A DNA stretch of 64,000 bases from Brevundimonas mediterranea (GTDB lineage Bacteria > Pseudomonadota > Alphaproteobacteria > Caulobacterales > Caulobacteraceae). Below are positions 44,502 through 52,083 of this stretch, in pieces (positions within the stretch are counted from its first letter, which is position 1; each line of letters starts with the position of its first letter). The stretch spans positions 2,232,001-2,296,000 of the forward strand of contig NZ_CP048751.1 in NCBI RefSeq assembly GCF_011064825.1, read 5' to 3'. The translations under genes were made by a program, and so were the position numbers. The notes under the pieces are model-generated. The model did not search any database. It was given only the letters and a program-made list of their open reading frames with translations, and was not told the origin of the DNA.

Positions 44502-45410
44502 ATGGCCGACGCGCACGCCGCTCCGCACCACGACTATCACCTCGTGCCGCCCAGTCCGTGGCCGCTGCTGTCGTCCATTGCGGCGACCATCATGTTCATC
44601 GGCGCCGTGATCTGGATGAAGGGGCTGGCGCCGGCCGAGAACGGGCCGATCGCCGCCAACTTCCTGGCCGAAGGCAAGCCGGGCGTCTTCTTCGCCGGTC
44701 TGGCGGGGGTTCTGCTCTCGGCCATCGGCTGGTGGTCGGACGTGATCAAGGAATCCAAGGCGGGCGACCATACGCCGGTCGTCTCGATCGGCCTGCGCTA
44801 CGGCATGATCCTGTTCATCGCGTCGGAGGTGATGTTCTTCGTCGCCTTCTTCTGGATGTTCTTCGACATGGCCCTGTTCCATGAATCGCGGGCCCTGACG
44901 CCGGAAGTCGGGACCTGGGCGGACACGGCCAAGGCCTGGTCGACCTGGCCGCCCAAGGGGGTCGAGGTTCTGTCGCCCTGGCAGCTGCCGCTGCTGAACA
45001 CCGTGACCCTGCTGCTGAGCGGCTGCACCGTCACCTGGGCCCACCACGCGATCCAGGTCGGCGACCGCAAGGGCGCCAAGATCGCCCTGATCATCACCGT
45101 GGCCCTGGGCGTCTTCTTCACCAGCGTTCAGGCCTATGAATACCAGCACATCCTGCACGAGCACCTGTTCTTCAATGAGGAAGCCGCCAACTCGGGCCTG
45201 TATGGGTCGATCTTCTTCATGGCGACCGGTTTCCACGGCTTCCACGTCCTGATCGGCACCATCTTCCTGGCGGTCTGCCTGATCCGCCTACTGGCCGGCG
45301 ACTTCACCCCGCAGAAGCATTTCGGCTTCGAGGCGGCGGCCTGGTACTGGCATTTCGTGGACGTGGTCTGGCTGTTCCTGTTCGCCTTCGTCTACGTCGT
45401 CTTCGGTTGA
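44502..45410 (+). CDS. ctaE: Cytochrome c oxidase subunit III
   Basis: A 302-residue membrane subunit with seven helices, which stabilises the core and its proton uptake. It starts MADAHAAPHHDYHLVPPSPWPLL; landmarks are FFVAFFWMFFDMALFHES, VTWAHHAIQVGDRKGAK, and FHVLIGTIFLAVCLIRLL followed by HFGFEAAAWYWHFVDVVWLF at the end. ATG at 44502 is preferred; an ATG at 44493 would add three residues. It is separated from ctaG by the NUDIX gene and the repeat pair, and overlaps the DUF983 gene. Confidence 0.96.
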   Translation: MADAHAAPHHDYHLVPPSPWPLLSSIAATIMFIGAVIWMKGLAPAENGPIAANFLAEGKPGVFFAGLAGVLLSAIGWWSDVIKESKAGDHTPVVSIGLRYGMILFIASEVMFFVAFFWMFFDMALFHESRALTPEVGTWADTAKAWSTWPPKGVEVLSPWQLPLLNTVTLLLSGCTVTWAHHAIQVGDRKGAKIALIITVALGVFFTSVQAYEYQHILHEHLFFNEEAANSGLYGSIFFMATGFHGFHVLIGTIFLAVCLIRLLAGDFTPQKHFGFEAAAWYWHFVDVVWLFLFAFVYVVFG

Positions 45411-45865
45411 TCCCGGACACCACCGACAAGATCGCGGCGGCGGGGGACGAGGGATCGTCTCCCGCCGTCGCCGTTTCCGCCGTGCGGGCGGGACTGAAGG
45501 GGCGGTGCCCGCGCTGCGGCCAGGGGCGTCTGTTCGCCGGCTTCCTGAAGGTGCGGGCGGGATGCGAGGCCTGCGGGCTGGATTTCTCGACCATCCAGAC
45601 CGGCGACGGGCCGGCCAGTTTCATCATGCAGATCGCGGGCTTTCTGGTCGGGTTTTCGGCCCTGGCGGTGGAGATCAAATTCCATCCGCCCATGTGGCTG
45701 CACCTGATCGTCTGGCTGCCGCTGGTCGCAGCCCTGTCGCTGGCGCTGATGCGGCCGGGGCGCGGGCTGATGATCGGCTTGCAGTACAGGAACCAAAGCG
45801 CCCCCTCCACCGCTGCGCGGTCCCCCTCCCCCGATCCGCTTCGCTCCACGGGGGAGGATATATGA
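45407..45865 (+). CDS. DUF983 membrane protein in the oxidase cluster
   Basis: A 152-residue protein with a zinc-ribbon-like start (LKGRCPRCGQGRLF and VRAGCEACGLDF, two CxxC pairs) and two membrane helices (ASFIMQIAGFLVGFSALAVE; LHLIVWLPLVAALSLALM). DUF983 genes sit beside oxidase genes in alphaproteobacteria. The start is probably TTG at 45407, overlapping the ctaE stop. The last 25 residues (from about QYRNQSAPSTAARSP) are encoded by a GC-rich palindromic repeat and look unlike the family, so the original protein likely ended earlier. Confidence 0.82.
   Translation: MIPDTTDKIAAAGDEGSSPAVAVSAVRAGLKGRCPRCGQGRLFAGFLKVRAGCEACGLDFSTIQTGDGPASFIMQIAGFLVGFSALAVEIKFHPPMWLHLIVWLPLVAALSLALMRPGRGLMIGLQYRNQSAPSTAARSPSPDPLRSTGEDI
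45801..45861. repeat. CCTCCCC-type repeat holding the SURF1 ribosome-binding site
   Basis: CCTCCCCCG (45825-45833) pairs perfectly with CGGGGGAGG (45849-45857) around a 15-base loop; a smaller ACCGC/GCGGT hairpin precedes it. The 3' arm contains GGAGG four bases before the SURF1 ATG at 45862. The element therefore encodes the DUF983 C-terminus and can hide the next gene's ribosome-binding site. Confidence 0.75.
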
Positions 45866-46575
45866 GGCGGTTTCCCTGGATATTGACGCTGCTGACGGTC
45901 GCGGCCCTGGTCCTGCTGATCGGGTTGGGCCTGTGGCAGGTCGAGCGGCTGAAGTGGAAAGAGGGGCTGATCGCGGCGTCCGAGGCGGCGGCGGCCAAGC
46001 CGCCCGCGCCGCTGGATCAGGTGCTGGCGGCCGATCCGGACGGGGGCGATCTGGAGTTCCGCAAGGCGTTGATCGTCTGTCCGGGTCTGGCGACCGCGCC
46101 CTATGTCGAACTGCAGTCCATCCATGACGGCGTGGCGGGGGTGCGGCTGATCTCGGCCTGCCGGCCCGTCGATGCGGATTTCAGCCTGCTGATCGACCGG
46201 GGCTTCGTCGCCGACGAGATTTCAGGCCGGCCGCGCGTGGCGGAGTCCACCCTGCCGCTGGTGCTGATCGGCGAGTTCCGCCGCTTCGATCCGCCGGGCG
46301 GCATGACGCCGTCCCCGACGAACGGCCGCTTCTATGGCCGCGACACGGCGGCCATGGCCAGGGCCCTGAAGGTCCAGGGCCCGGTGCGGCCCGAGGCGGT
46401 GTTCGCCGTCAGCCCGACCAATCCCGAGTTCGGCGCCCTGAAGCCGTCCGCCCCGCCGGCGGCCTTTTCCAACAATCATTTCGGTTACGCCCTGACCTGG
46501 TTCGGGCTGGCGATTGTGCTGGCGGGCTTCTATGTGGCCCTGCTTCGAAGACGCCTGAAGAAAGACACCCCCTGA
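45862..46575 (+). CDS. SURF1 family oxidase assembly protein
   Basis: A 237-residue SURF1 protein with a transmembrane helix at each end (LTLLTVAALVLLIGLGLWQ and YALTWFGLAIVLAGFYVAL). LGLWQVERLKWKEGLI is the N-terminal hallmark, and FSNNHFGYALTWFGLA the C-terminal one. SURF1 helps insert heme a into subunit I. Starts overlap: ATG at 45862 lies within the DUF983 stop region, with GGAGG four bases upstream. Confidence 0.92.
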   Translation: MRRFPWILTLLTVAALVLLIGLGLWQVERLKWKEGLIAASEAAAAKPPAPLDQVLAADPDGGDLEFRKALIVCPGLATAPYVELQSIHDGVAGVRLISACRPVDADFSLLIDRGFVADEISGRPRVAESTLPLVLIGEFRRFDPPGGMTPSPTNGRFYGRDTAAMARALKVQGPVRPEAVFAVSPTNPEFGALKPSAPPAAFSNNHFGYALTWFGLAIVLAGFYVALLRRRLKKDTP

Positions 46576-47840
46576 CCGCCACCCTGCACACCCTGTCCAA
46601 CGGCGTCCGCGTCATCTGCGACCCCATGCCCGGCCTGAAGACCCTGGCCGTCGTCGTCACCGTCAAGGGCGGGGCGCGGTGGGAGCCGCAGGATCGCTCA
46701 GGCTGGTCGCACCTGCTGGAGCATCTGGTGTTCAAGGGCGCCGGCGACATGGCCGCGCGCGAGATCGTCGAGCGGATCGAGGCCGAGGGCGGCACGATCA
46801 ACGCCTCCACCGGCTATGAGCGGACCAGTTTCGAGGTGCGGGGGCTGGAAGGCACCCTGGCGCTGAACATGCAGGTGCTGTCGGACCTGGTGTTCCGGCC
46901 TGCCCTCGACCCCGCCGAGATCGAGCGCGAAAAGGACGTGGTGGCCCAGGAGATCGCCGAGGCCTTCGACACCCCCGACGACCATGTGTTCGAGATGGTC
47001 CAGACGCGCGCCTTCACCGGCCAGCCGCTGGGCCGGCCGATCCTGGGCTCGGTCGACAGCCTGAAGCCGGCGGACAAGGCCAGCGTCGAGGCCTGGCGCG
47101 CGCGGCTGTATTCGCCCGACCGGATGGTGGTGTCGGCGTCCGGCGCGGTGGAGGAGGGCGAACTGCTGGCCCTGGCCGAGCGCTGGTTCGGCGACGCGGT
47201 CGCGACCCCGGTTCCGGCCCCGGCGCCGGCGGCCTTCGTCGGCGGGCATGCGACCCTGACGCGCAAGATCGAACAGGCCAATCTGGTGTTCCAGCTGCCG
47301 GCCCTGTCGGCGACCGATCCGGCTCTGTCGTCGATGCGGCTGTTCGGCGAGATCCTGGGCGGGGGCATGGCCTCGCGCCTGTTCCAGAGCGCGCGCGAGG
47401 AGCGGGGCCTGGCCTACGCCATCGACGCCTATCAGGAGCCTTACGAGGACACCGGGGTGCTGGGCATCTATGCGGGCGCGGCGGCGGATCGGGCGAAGGA
47501 GCTGGCCCAGGTGGCGGCGGGCGAGGTGCGGGCCCTGGCCGAGACCGGGCCGACCGAAAAGGAGCTGTCGCGGGCCAAGGCGGTGATGAAGGCCGGTCTG
47601 TGGATGTCGGACGAGAACCCGATGAGCCGGGCGGGACGCAACGCGGCCCAGACCCTGATCTTCGGCGCGCCCCGGTCCAGCCTCTCCATGACCGAACAGC
47701 TGGAGGCCCAGACGGTCGAGGCCGTGCGGGCGGTCGGCGGTCGGATGCTGGCGGGGGGGCAGGCGGCCAGCGCCGTCCTGGGGCCGAAGTCGGCGGCGCC
47801 GGCGGGGGAGGCGTTCGCGGCGGCCCTGTTCGGGGGGTAG
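46572..47840 (+). CDS. M16 family zinc peptidase
   Basis: A 422-residue single-unit M16 (pitrilysin/processing-peptidase-like) metalloprotease. The inverted zinc motif is HLLEHLVFKG (HxxEH), the distal glutamate is in KDVVAQEIAEAFD, and RGLAYAIDAY is the C-terminal half's substrate-binding signature. In-frame sequence before the first ATG (46626) encodes LHTLSNGVRVICDP, the conserved first strand of the family, so translation must start earlier. The only candidate is CTG at 46572, overlapping the SURF1 stop. Starting at 46626 would remove that strand. Function is probably turnover of small peptides. Confidence 0.9.
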   Translation: MTATLHTLSNGVRVICDPMPGLKTLAVVVTVKGGARWEPQDRSGWSHLLEHLVFKGAGDMAAREIVERIEAEGGTINASTGYERTSFEVRGLEGTLALNMQVLSDLVFRPALDPAEIEREKDVVAQEIAEAFDTPDDHVFEMVQTRAFTGQPLGRPILGSVDSLKPADKASVEAWRARLYSPDRMVVSASGAVEEGELLALAERWFGDAVATPVPAPAPAAFVGGHATLTRKIEQANLVFQLPALSATDPALSSMRLFGEILGGGMASRLFQSAREERGLAYAIDAYQEPYEDTGVLGIYAGAAADRAKELAQVAAGEVRALAETGPTEKELSRAKAVMKAGLWMSDENPMSRAGRNAAQTLIFGAPRSSLSMTEQLEAQTVEAVRAVGGRMLAGGQAASAVLGPKSAAPAGEAFAAALFGG

Positions 47841-47903
47841 GGAACATCCACCCTCGGCATCTGTTATGCTGACGCTTGAACCATCCAAACCCGGAGCCGC
47901 CCC

Positions 47904-48461
47904 ATGTCCGTCCGTGTCGCCCTGATCGTCGGCAGCCTGCGCGAGGGCTCCTATTCCCGCGCCATCGGGCTCGAGATGAAGGCCTTGGCCGCGCCCGAGC
48001 TGGAGCTGGACCTGATCGAGATCGGCGACCTGCCGCTGTATAATCCCGACCTGGATACGGAGACGCCGCCGGCGGCCTGGTCGCGGTTCCGAGAGGAGTT
48101 GGCGACGACCCAGGCCGTGCTGTTCGTGACGCCGGAATACAATCGCTCCGTCCCCGGCGCCCTGAAGAACGCCCTGGACGTCGGCTCGCGCCCCTACGGC
48201 CAAAGCGTCTGGGCGGCCAAGCCCGCCGCCATCGTCAGCGTCTCGCCCGGCGCCCTGGCCGCCTTCGGCGCCAACCATCACCTGCGCCAGCCCCTGGTCT
48301 TCCTGAACATGCCCACCATGCAGCAGCCGGAAGCCTATATCGGCAATGTCGCCGGTCTGCTGAACGAAGAGGATGGGACGCTGAAGAACGAGGGGACGCG
48401 GGAGTTCCTGAAGGGGTTCCTCGATGCGTTCGCGGGGTGGATCGAGACGACGAAGGGGTGA
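47904..48461 (+). CDS. NADPH-dependent FMN reductase
   Basis: A 185-residue flavodoxin-fold reductase. The FMN phosphate loop is VGSLREGSYSRAIG, and TPEYNRSVPGALKNALD is the family signature for the isoalloxazine region. Such enzymes reduce quinones, azo compounds or chromate, or free FMN, using NAD(P)H. It has AACCCGGAGCCG upstream of the ATG. Substrate unknown. Confidence 0.92.
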   Translation: MSVRVALIVGSLREGSYSRAIGLEMKALAAPELELDLIEIGDLPLYNPDLDTETPPAAWSRFREELATTQAVLFVTPEYNRSVPGALKNALDVGSRPYGQSVWAAKPAAIVSVSPGALAAFGANHHLRQPLVFLNMPTMQQPEAYIGNVAGLLNEEDGTLKNEGTREFLKGFLDAFAGWIETTKG

Positions 48462-48542
48462 GGCTGTCGCCAGTAAAACCATGCGGAGCGAATGCTCGAC
48501 ATGGTTGATAGAGCGTGTAGCATCCGTTGTCGGAGGCGATTC

Positions 48543-48872
48543 ATGCAAAAGTGGCTCACGATCCTTAGCGGCGTTGTCCTCGCTTCATGTGGCGATGGCT
48601 CATACTCATCCGCTGCAGAAGATACGTCGTCGGAATTTGTCCAAAGCACCTCAAGCACTGGCATGCCAACTGCGACCCGCTCTATGGACTTTGAATCGTG
48701 CCTCACTGCGATTCGCAGCATGGCGGACGATCTTGCGATCGCGCCGGTGAACATCGTCGAAAGCAACGAACTAAGAATTGTCCGCTTCAATACGAGCGAC
48801 GGATCAGTGCTTGTGACCTGCTCGCGACCGGACCGAAAAATGATTGTCGTGCAAAGCCCGCATCAAGGATAG
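48543..48872 (+). CDS. Small lipoprotein of atypical composition
   Basis: A 109-residue lipoprotein with lipobox VLASC, then a Ser/Thr-rich linker, then about 60 residues with two cysteines (DFESCLTAI and VLVTCSRPDRK). No family is recognised. GGAGGCGATTC precedes the ATG. Base composition is visibly less GC-rich than neighbours, and it uses codons rare here (CTA, AGA, GGA in a row of ordinary genes), which hints at recent transfer. Function unknown. Confidence 0.6.
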   Translation: MQKWLTILSGVVLASCGDGSYSSAAEDTSSEFVQSTSSTGMPTATRSMDFESCLTAIRSMADDLAIAPVNIVESNELRIVRFNTSDGSVLVTCSRPDRKMIVVQSPHQG

Positions 48873-48910
48873 CTCGGCCATCTTTCCGGTTACATTGCGA
48901 CGCCCCAATT

Positions 48911-48940
48911 GAAAACGGCGGCTCCTTTCGGAGCCGCCGT
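48911..48940 (-). terminator. Rho-independent terminator of the cold-shock gene
   Basis: An 11-bp perfect stem (ACGGCGGCTCC and complement) with a four-base loop, followed on the minus strand by TTTTC. It lies 26 bases after the cspA-type stop. The stem is identical to that at 26346. Confidence 0.88.
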
Positions 48941-48965
48941 CGCCATATCAGCCGTGAAGCTGAAA

Positions 48966-49178
48966 TCAGCCGATGGTTTGCAGCTGGCCAGCGGATTCCT
49001 TGCCCGAACGCTTGTCGCGTTCCAGCTCGTAGGAAACCTTCTGGTTTTCATCCAGGCCGCGCAGGCCAGCGCCTTCAACGGCGGAGATGTGGACGAAGAC
49101 GTCCTTGCCGCCGTCGTCGGGTTGGATGAAGCCGTAACCCTTGGTCGGGTTGAACCATTTGACAGTGCCGGTAGCCAT
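48966..49178 (-). CDS. cspA: Cold-shock protein (CspA family)
   Basis: A 70-residue OB-fold RNA chaperone. RNP1 is KGYGFIQPD and RNP2 DVFVHISAV; it opens [20 protein letters not shown]. It melts secondary structure in mRNA and may be cold- or stationary-phase-induced. A strong site (GGAGG) precedes the ATG and the leader is long (about 115 bases from a likely promoter at 49300-49327), which fits thermosensor-type control. A terminator follows. Confidence 0.95.
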   Translation of the reverse strand: MATGTVKWFNPTKGYGFIQPDDGGKDVFVHISAVEGAGLRGLDENQKVSYELERDKRSGKESAGQLQTIG

Positions 49179-49299
49179 TTTGAGACCTCCGTTAGAAGTT
49201 GACCGAGGGAACGTCCCTTCGGCCTGTCGGGTCTGAATGGGAGCGGCCTTGACTCGTGCGTTCGCAGAGAGAGTGGGCGTTACGCAGAGAGATCGACGA

Positions 49300-49327
49300 A
49301 GTCTATGTACTCAGGTCTTCGTGACAA
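49300..49327 (-). promoter_or_regulatory. Probable promoter of the cold-shock gene
   Basis: On the minus strand TTGTCA (49327-49322) and TAGACT (49305-49300) are 16 bases apart. Transcription from here would give a leader of about 115 nt before the ATG at 49178, as is common for csp genes. Confidence 0.45.
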
Positions 49328-49415
49328 ATGCAAGCGCGGCCGCAACAAGGATTTTACAGTCGGTGGAACGGTCCAGCTTGGAGCGCGTTAGATTGGTACA
49401 CGCAAAGGCTCTACC

Positions 49416-49610
49416 ATGAACCGCATCCACGTTGTGGAGCGCGCCTACCAGCTCGCCCGCACTCCTGACTGTCTGAACACCGGCGACGTCGTCAAGGCCC
49501 TGTCTGCCGAAGGCTATTCCGGCGCCGAGATGTCCCATTTCCAGGGCAGCTCGATCCGCGCCGATCTGAACCGCATCTGCAAGATCCCGGTCGAGACCGA
49601 GGTCGCCTGA
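49416..49610 (+). CDS. Small hypothetical protein (64 aa)
   Basis: A 64-residue soluble protein starting MNRIHVVERAYQLARTPDCL, followed by a helical middle (NTGDVVKALSAEGYSGAEMS) and IRADLNRICKIPVETEVA. The pattern resembles small proteins of the form 'residues-AEGY-..-I-ADL-..-CK' with a possible helix-turn-helix, but I do not recognise a family. It is divergent from cspA. Codon use is normal. Function unknown. Confidence 0.6.
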   Translation: MNRIHVVERAYQLARTPDCLNTGDVVKALSAEGYSGAEMSHFQGSSIRADLNRICKIPVETEVA

Positions 49611-49734
49611 TCAAACCTGGCCGACGCCGTGATCGTCGGTCCGAGTGTAACGCCTCGGAAACAAAACTCCGTCGCGGATCAGATTCGCGTGCATCTGTCG
49701 CCAAGCGGGCGGCGGCGCGCTAGGTTGTGTTTCG

Positions 49735-50337
49735 ATGGCCCTCCTGGACTGGATGAGCGATGTAGCCGGACCCGTGGTCCGGGGCGACGGCGTGCTGTTG
49801 AGGCCGCCGCGGGCGTCCGATTATGCAGCCTGGTCCGCCCTGCGCGACGGGTCGCGCGACTATCTTCAACCGTGGGAGCCGGCCTGGCCGGACGACGATC
49901 TGAGCAAGGGCGCGTTCCGGCGTCGGCTGTCGATCTATGCGCGGGAGATGGAGCTGGGCAACGCCTGGCCGTTTTTCGTCTTCGTCGACGGCGGCAAGAC
50001 CCTGGTCGGCGCCGTCACCCTGTCGAACGTGCGCCGCGGCGTCGCCGAGACCGGCACCCTGGGCTACTGGATCGGCCAGCCCTACGCCGGGCGCGGCTAT
50101 GCGACGGCGGCGATGCGGGCGGTGGTCGGCTACGCCTTCGACCGGCTGAAACTGCACCGGCTGGAGGCGGCCTGCCTGCCGACCAACCAGGCCTCGCGCC
50201 GGGTGCTTGAGAAATCGGGCTTCCAGAACGAGGGTCTGGCGCGGGCTTATTTGAAAATTAACGGCGAGTGGGCAGATCATCTGCTGTTCGGCCTCGTCGA
50301 GGACGAGATCGATCGCGGCGGCCGGACGCCGTCTTGA
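49735..50337 (+). CDS. GNAT-family N-acetyltransferase (RimJ-type)
   Basis: A 200-residue acetyltransferase of the RimJ/RimL group: VLLRPPRASDYAAWSALRDG, acetyl-CoA loop YAGRGYATAAMRAVV, and C-terminal EAACLPTNQASRRVLEKSGF. Enzymes of this group can acetylate ribosomal protein N-termini, but the target cannot be predicted. It lies 13 bases upstream of pdeA and is probably cotranscribed. Confidence 0.92.
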   Translation: MALLDWMSDVAGPVVRGDGVLLRPPRASDYAAWSALRDGSRDYLQPWEPAWPDDDLSKGAFRRRLSIYAREMELGNAWPFFVFVDGGKTLVGAVTLSNVRRGVAETGTLGYWIGQPYAGRGYATAAMRAVVGYAFDRLKLHRLEAACLPTNQASRRVLEKSGFQNEGLARAYLKINGEWADHLLFGLVEDEIDRGGRTPS

Positions 50338-50350
50338 GAGGGCGACAGCT

Positions 50351-52018
50351 TTGACCGCGCGACCCCGATCCCTGGCCTGGGACGCCACGAGCGCCATCGA
50401 GGCGCTGGCGGCCGCCGACACGGCCCTGTGGGTCTGGACGCCGTCGCAGGATCAACTGCGGTTCACCGGCGCGACGCGCGTCCTGGGCCTGGGGCCGCTG
50501 GCGCCGGAATGTTCGGGCGCCGGCTTCGTCGCCTCGACCCTGCCGCAGGACCGGTCGCTGGCCGAGAAGATGCTGAAGCCCCAGGACGAAGGGACCGAGG
50601 TCGCCGTGCGCCTGCGCATGCGCGGATCCGACACCTGCATGTGGCGCGGGGTCTGGCTGGAGGACGGGCTGCGCGCCGCCGGGGTGGTGGCGCTGGAGAC
50701 CAAGTTCGCCGGGTCGGACCGGGATGCGCTGACCGGCCTGCTGGATCGCCGGGCCTTCATCACGCGGGTCGGCGAGGTCCTGACCCAGGCCGGCGAATAC
50801 GAGATCGTGGTCGGCGACGTCGACCGTCTGAGGCGGCTGAACGAGGCCCTGGGCCACGAACGGACGGATCTGGTGCTGTCGGCCCTGGGGTCGCGCCTGG
50901 CGGCCGCCTTCTCCAAGGAGGCCTCGCCTGCGCGGATCGGCGAGGACGAGTTCGCCGTCATCGTGCAGAAGACCGCCTCACACGCCAGCTTTCGCCTGCG
51001 CGAGGCGCTGGAGCAGCCGCTGCGGGTCGCGGGCTTCGACATCTATCCGACCGTCTCCATCGGGGCCGTGGTGGTCGAGGGCGGGCCGGACGCGCCGGAC
51101 GCCTCCGAGCTGCTGCGCCGGGTCGAACTGGCGGTCGAATCGGCCAAGGGCGCCGGGCGCGGCGGATCGGCCGCCTATGGCCGGGCGCTGGAGAGCGACA
51201 GCCTGAGCCGTCTGGCGCTGGAGGCGGATCTGAGGAACGCCTTCGTGCGCGGCGAGATCGTGCCCTTCTTCCAGCCCATCGTGAACCTGAAGACCGGGGC
51301 GGTGGCGGGCTTCGAGGCCCTGGCGCGCTGGCGTCACCCCAAACGCGGCCTGGTCCCGCCGGACGAATTCCTGGGCCTGACCGCCGACCTGGGCATGATG
51401 AACGACCTGGGCCTGCTGATGATGACCCAGTCGGCGCGGCAACTGGCCGAATGGATCCAGCGCCACCCCCTGGCCGGCAAGCTGTTCTGCAGCGTCAACC
51501 TGTCGGTCGGCGAGATCGAGCGGCCGCACCTGTGCGAGGACGTGGCCCGGATCATCAAGGAAAGCGGCCTGCCCAAGGGGGCGCTGAAGCTGGAAGTGAC
51601 CGAGGGCGACATCATGCGCGACACCGCGCACGCCGCCGAGGTGCTGCAGTCGCTGAAGGACGTCGGGGCGTCGCTGGCGCTGGACGACTTCGGCACCGGC
51701 TTCTCGTCGCTGTCGTATCTGGCGCGCCTGCCGTTCGATACGCTGAAGATCGACCGCTATTTCGTCCTGACGATGAACAAGGACGAGGGCTCGGCCAAGA
51801 TCGTCAAGTCGGTGGTCAATCTGGGCCGCGACCTGTCGCTGGAAGTCGTCGCCGAAGGGGTGGAGAACGCCGAACTGGCCGCCCTGCTGCTGGAGGCCCA
51901 GTGCCACTACGGCCAGGGCTTCGGCTATGCGCCGGCGCTCCCGGCGCAGGAGGCGGAGGTCTATCTGGCCGAGAGCCTGGCGGACGGCACGGCGCCGCTG
52001 AAGCAGCGGTCGGCGTAG
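50351..52018 (+). CDS. pdeA: c-di-GMP phosphodiesterase PdeA-like (degenerate GGDEF plus EAL)
   Basis: A 555-residue two-domain signalling protein. After a sensor-like N-terminus (residues 1-120) is a GGDEF domain whose active site reads GEDEF, then an EAL domain with intact EALARW, SVNLS, KLEVTEG, DDFGTGFSSLSYL and VVAEGVEN motifs. Caulobacter PdeA (CC3396) has this same GEDEF variant and length: its GGDEF part binds GTP without cyclase action and activates the EAL phosphodiesterase. I infer orthology. The protein would hydrolyse c-di-GMP to pGpG, favouring motility. The start is TTG at 50351. Confidence 0.85.
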   Translation: MTARPRSLAWDATSAIEALAAADTALWVWTPSQDQLRFTGATRVLGLGPLAPECSGAGFVASTLPQDRSLAEKMLKPQDEGTEVAVRLRMRGSDTCMWRGVWLEDGLRAAGVVALETKFAGSDRDALTGLLDRRAFITRVGEVLTQAGEYEIVVGDVDRLRRLNEALGHERTDLVLSALGSRLAAAFSKEASPARIGEDEFAVIVQKTASHASFRLREALEQPLRVAGFDIYPTVSIGAVVVEGGPDAPDASELLRRVELAVESAKGAGRGGSAAYGRALESDSLSRLALEADLRNAFVRGEIVPFFQPIVNLKTGAVAGFEALARWRHPKRGLVPPDEFLGLTADLGMMNDLGLLMMTQSARQLAEWIQRHPLAGKLFCSVNLSVGEIERPHLCEDVARIIKESGLPKGALKLEVTEGDIMRDTAHAAEVLQSLKDVGASLALDDFGTGFSSLSYLARLPFDTLKIDRYFVLTMNKDEGSAKIVKSVVNLGRDLSLEVVAEGVENAELAALLLEAQCHYGQGFGYAPALPAQEAEVYLAESLADGTAPLKQRSA

Positions 52019-52083
52019 ATTTCACTTTCCAAGTTTCGCACGCCTAGGCCTTGTGCCTAGGATGGCGGCTCGGGGAGGGGATC

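Noticed and set aside
46698..48548. A 616-codon minus-strand open frame
   Set aside because: Antisense shadow of the M16 peptidase and flavin reductase genes; no ribosome-binding site or family motif.
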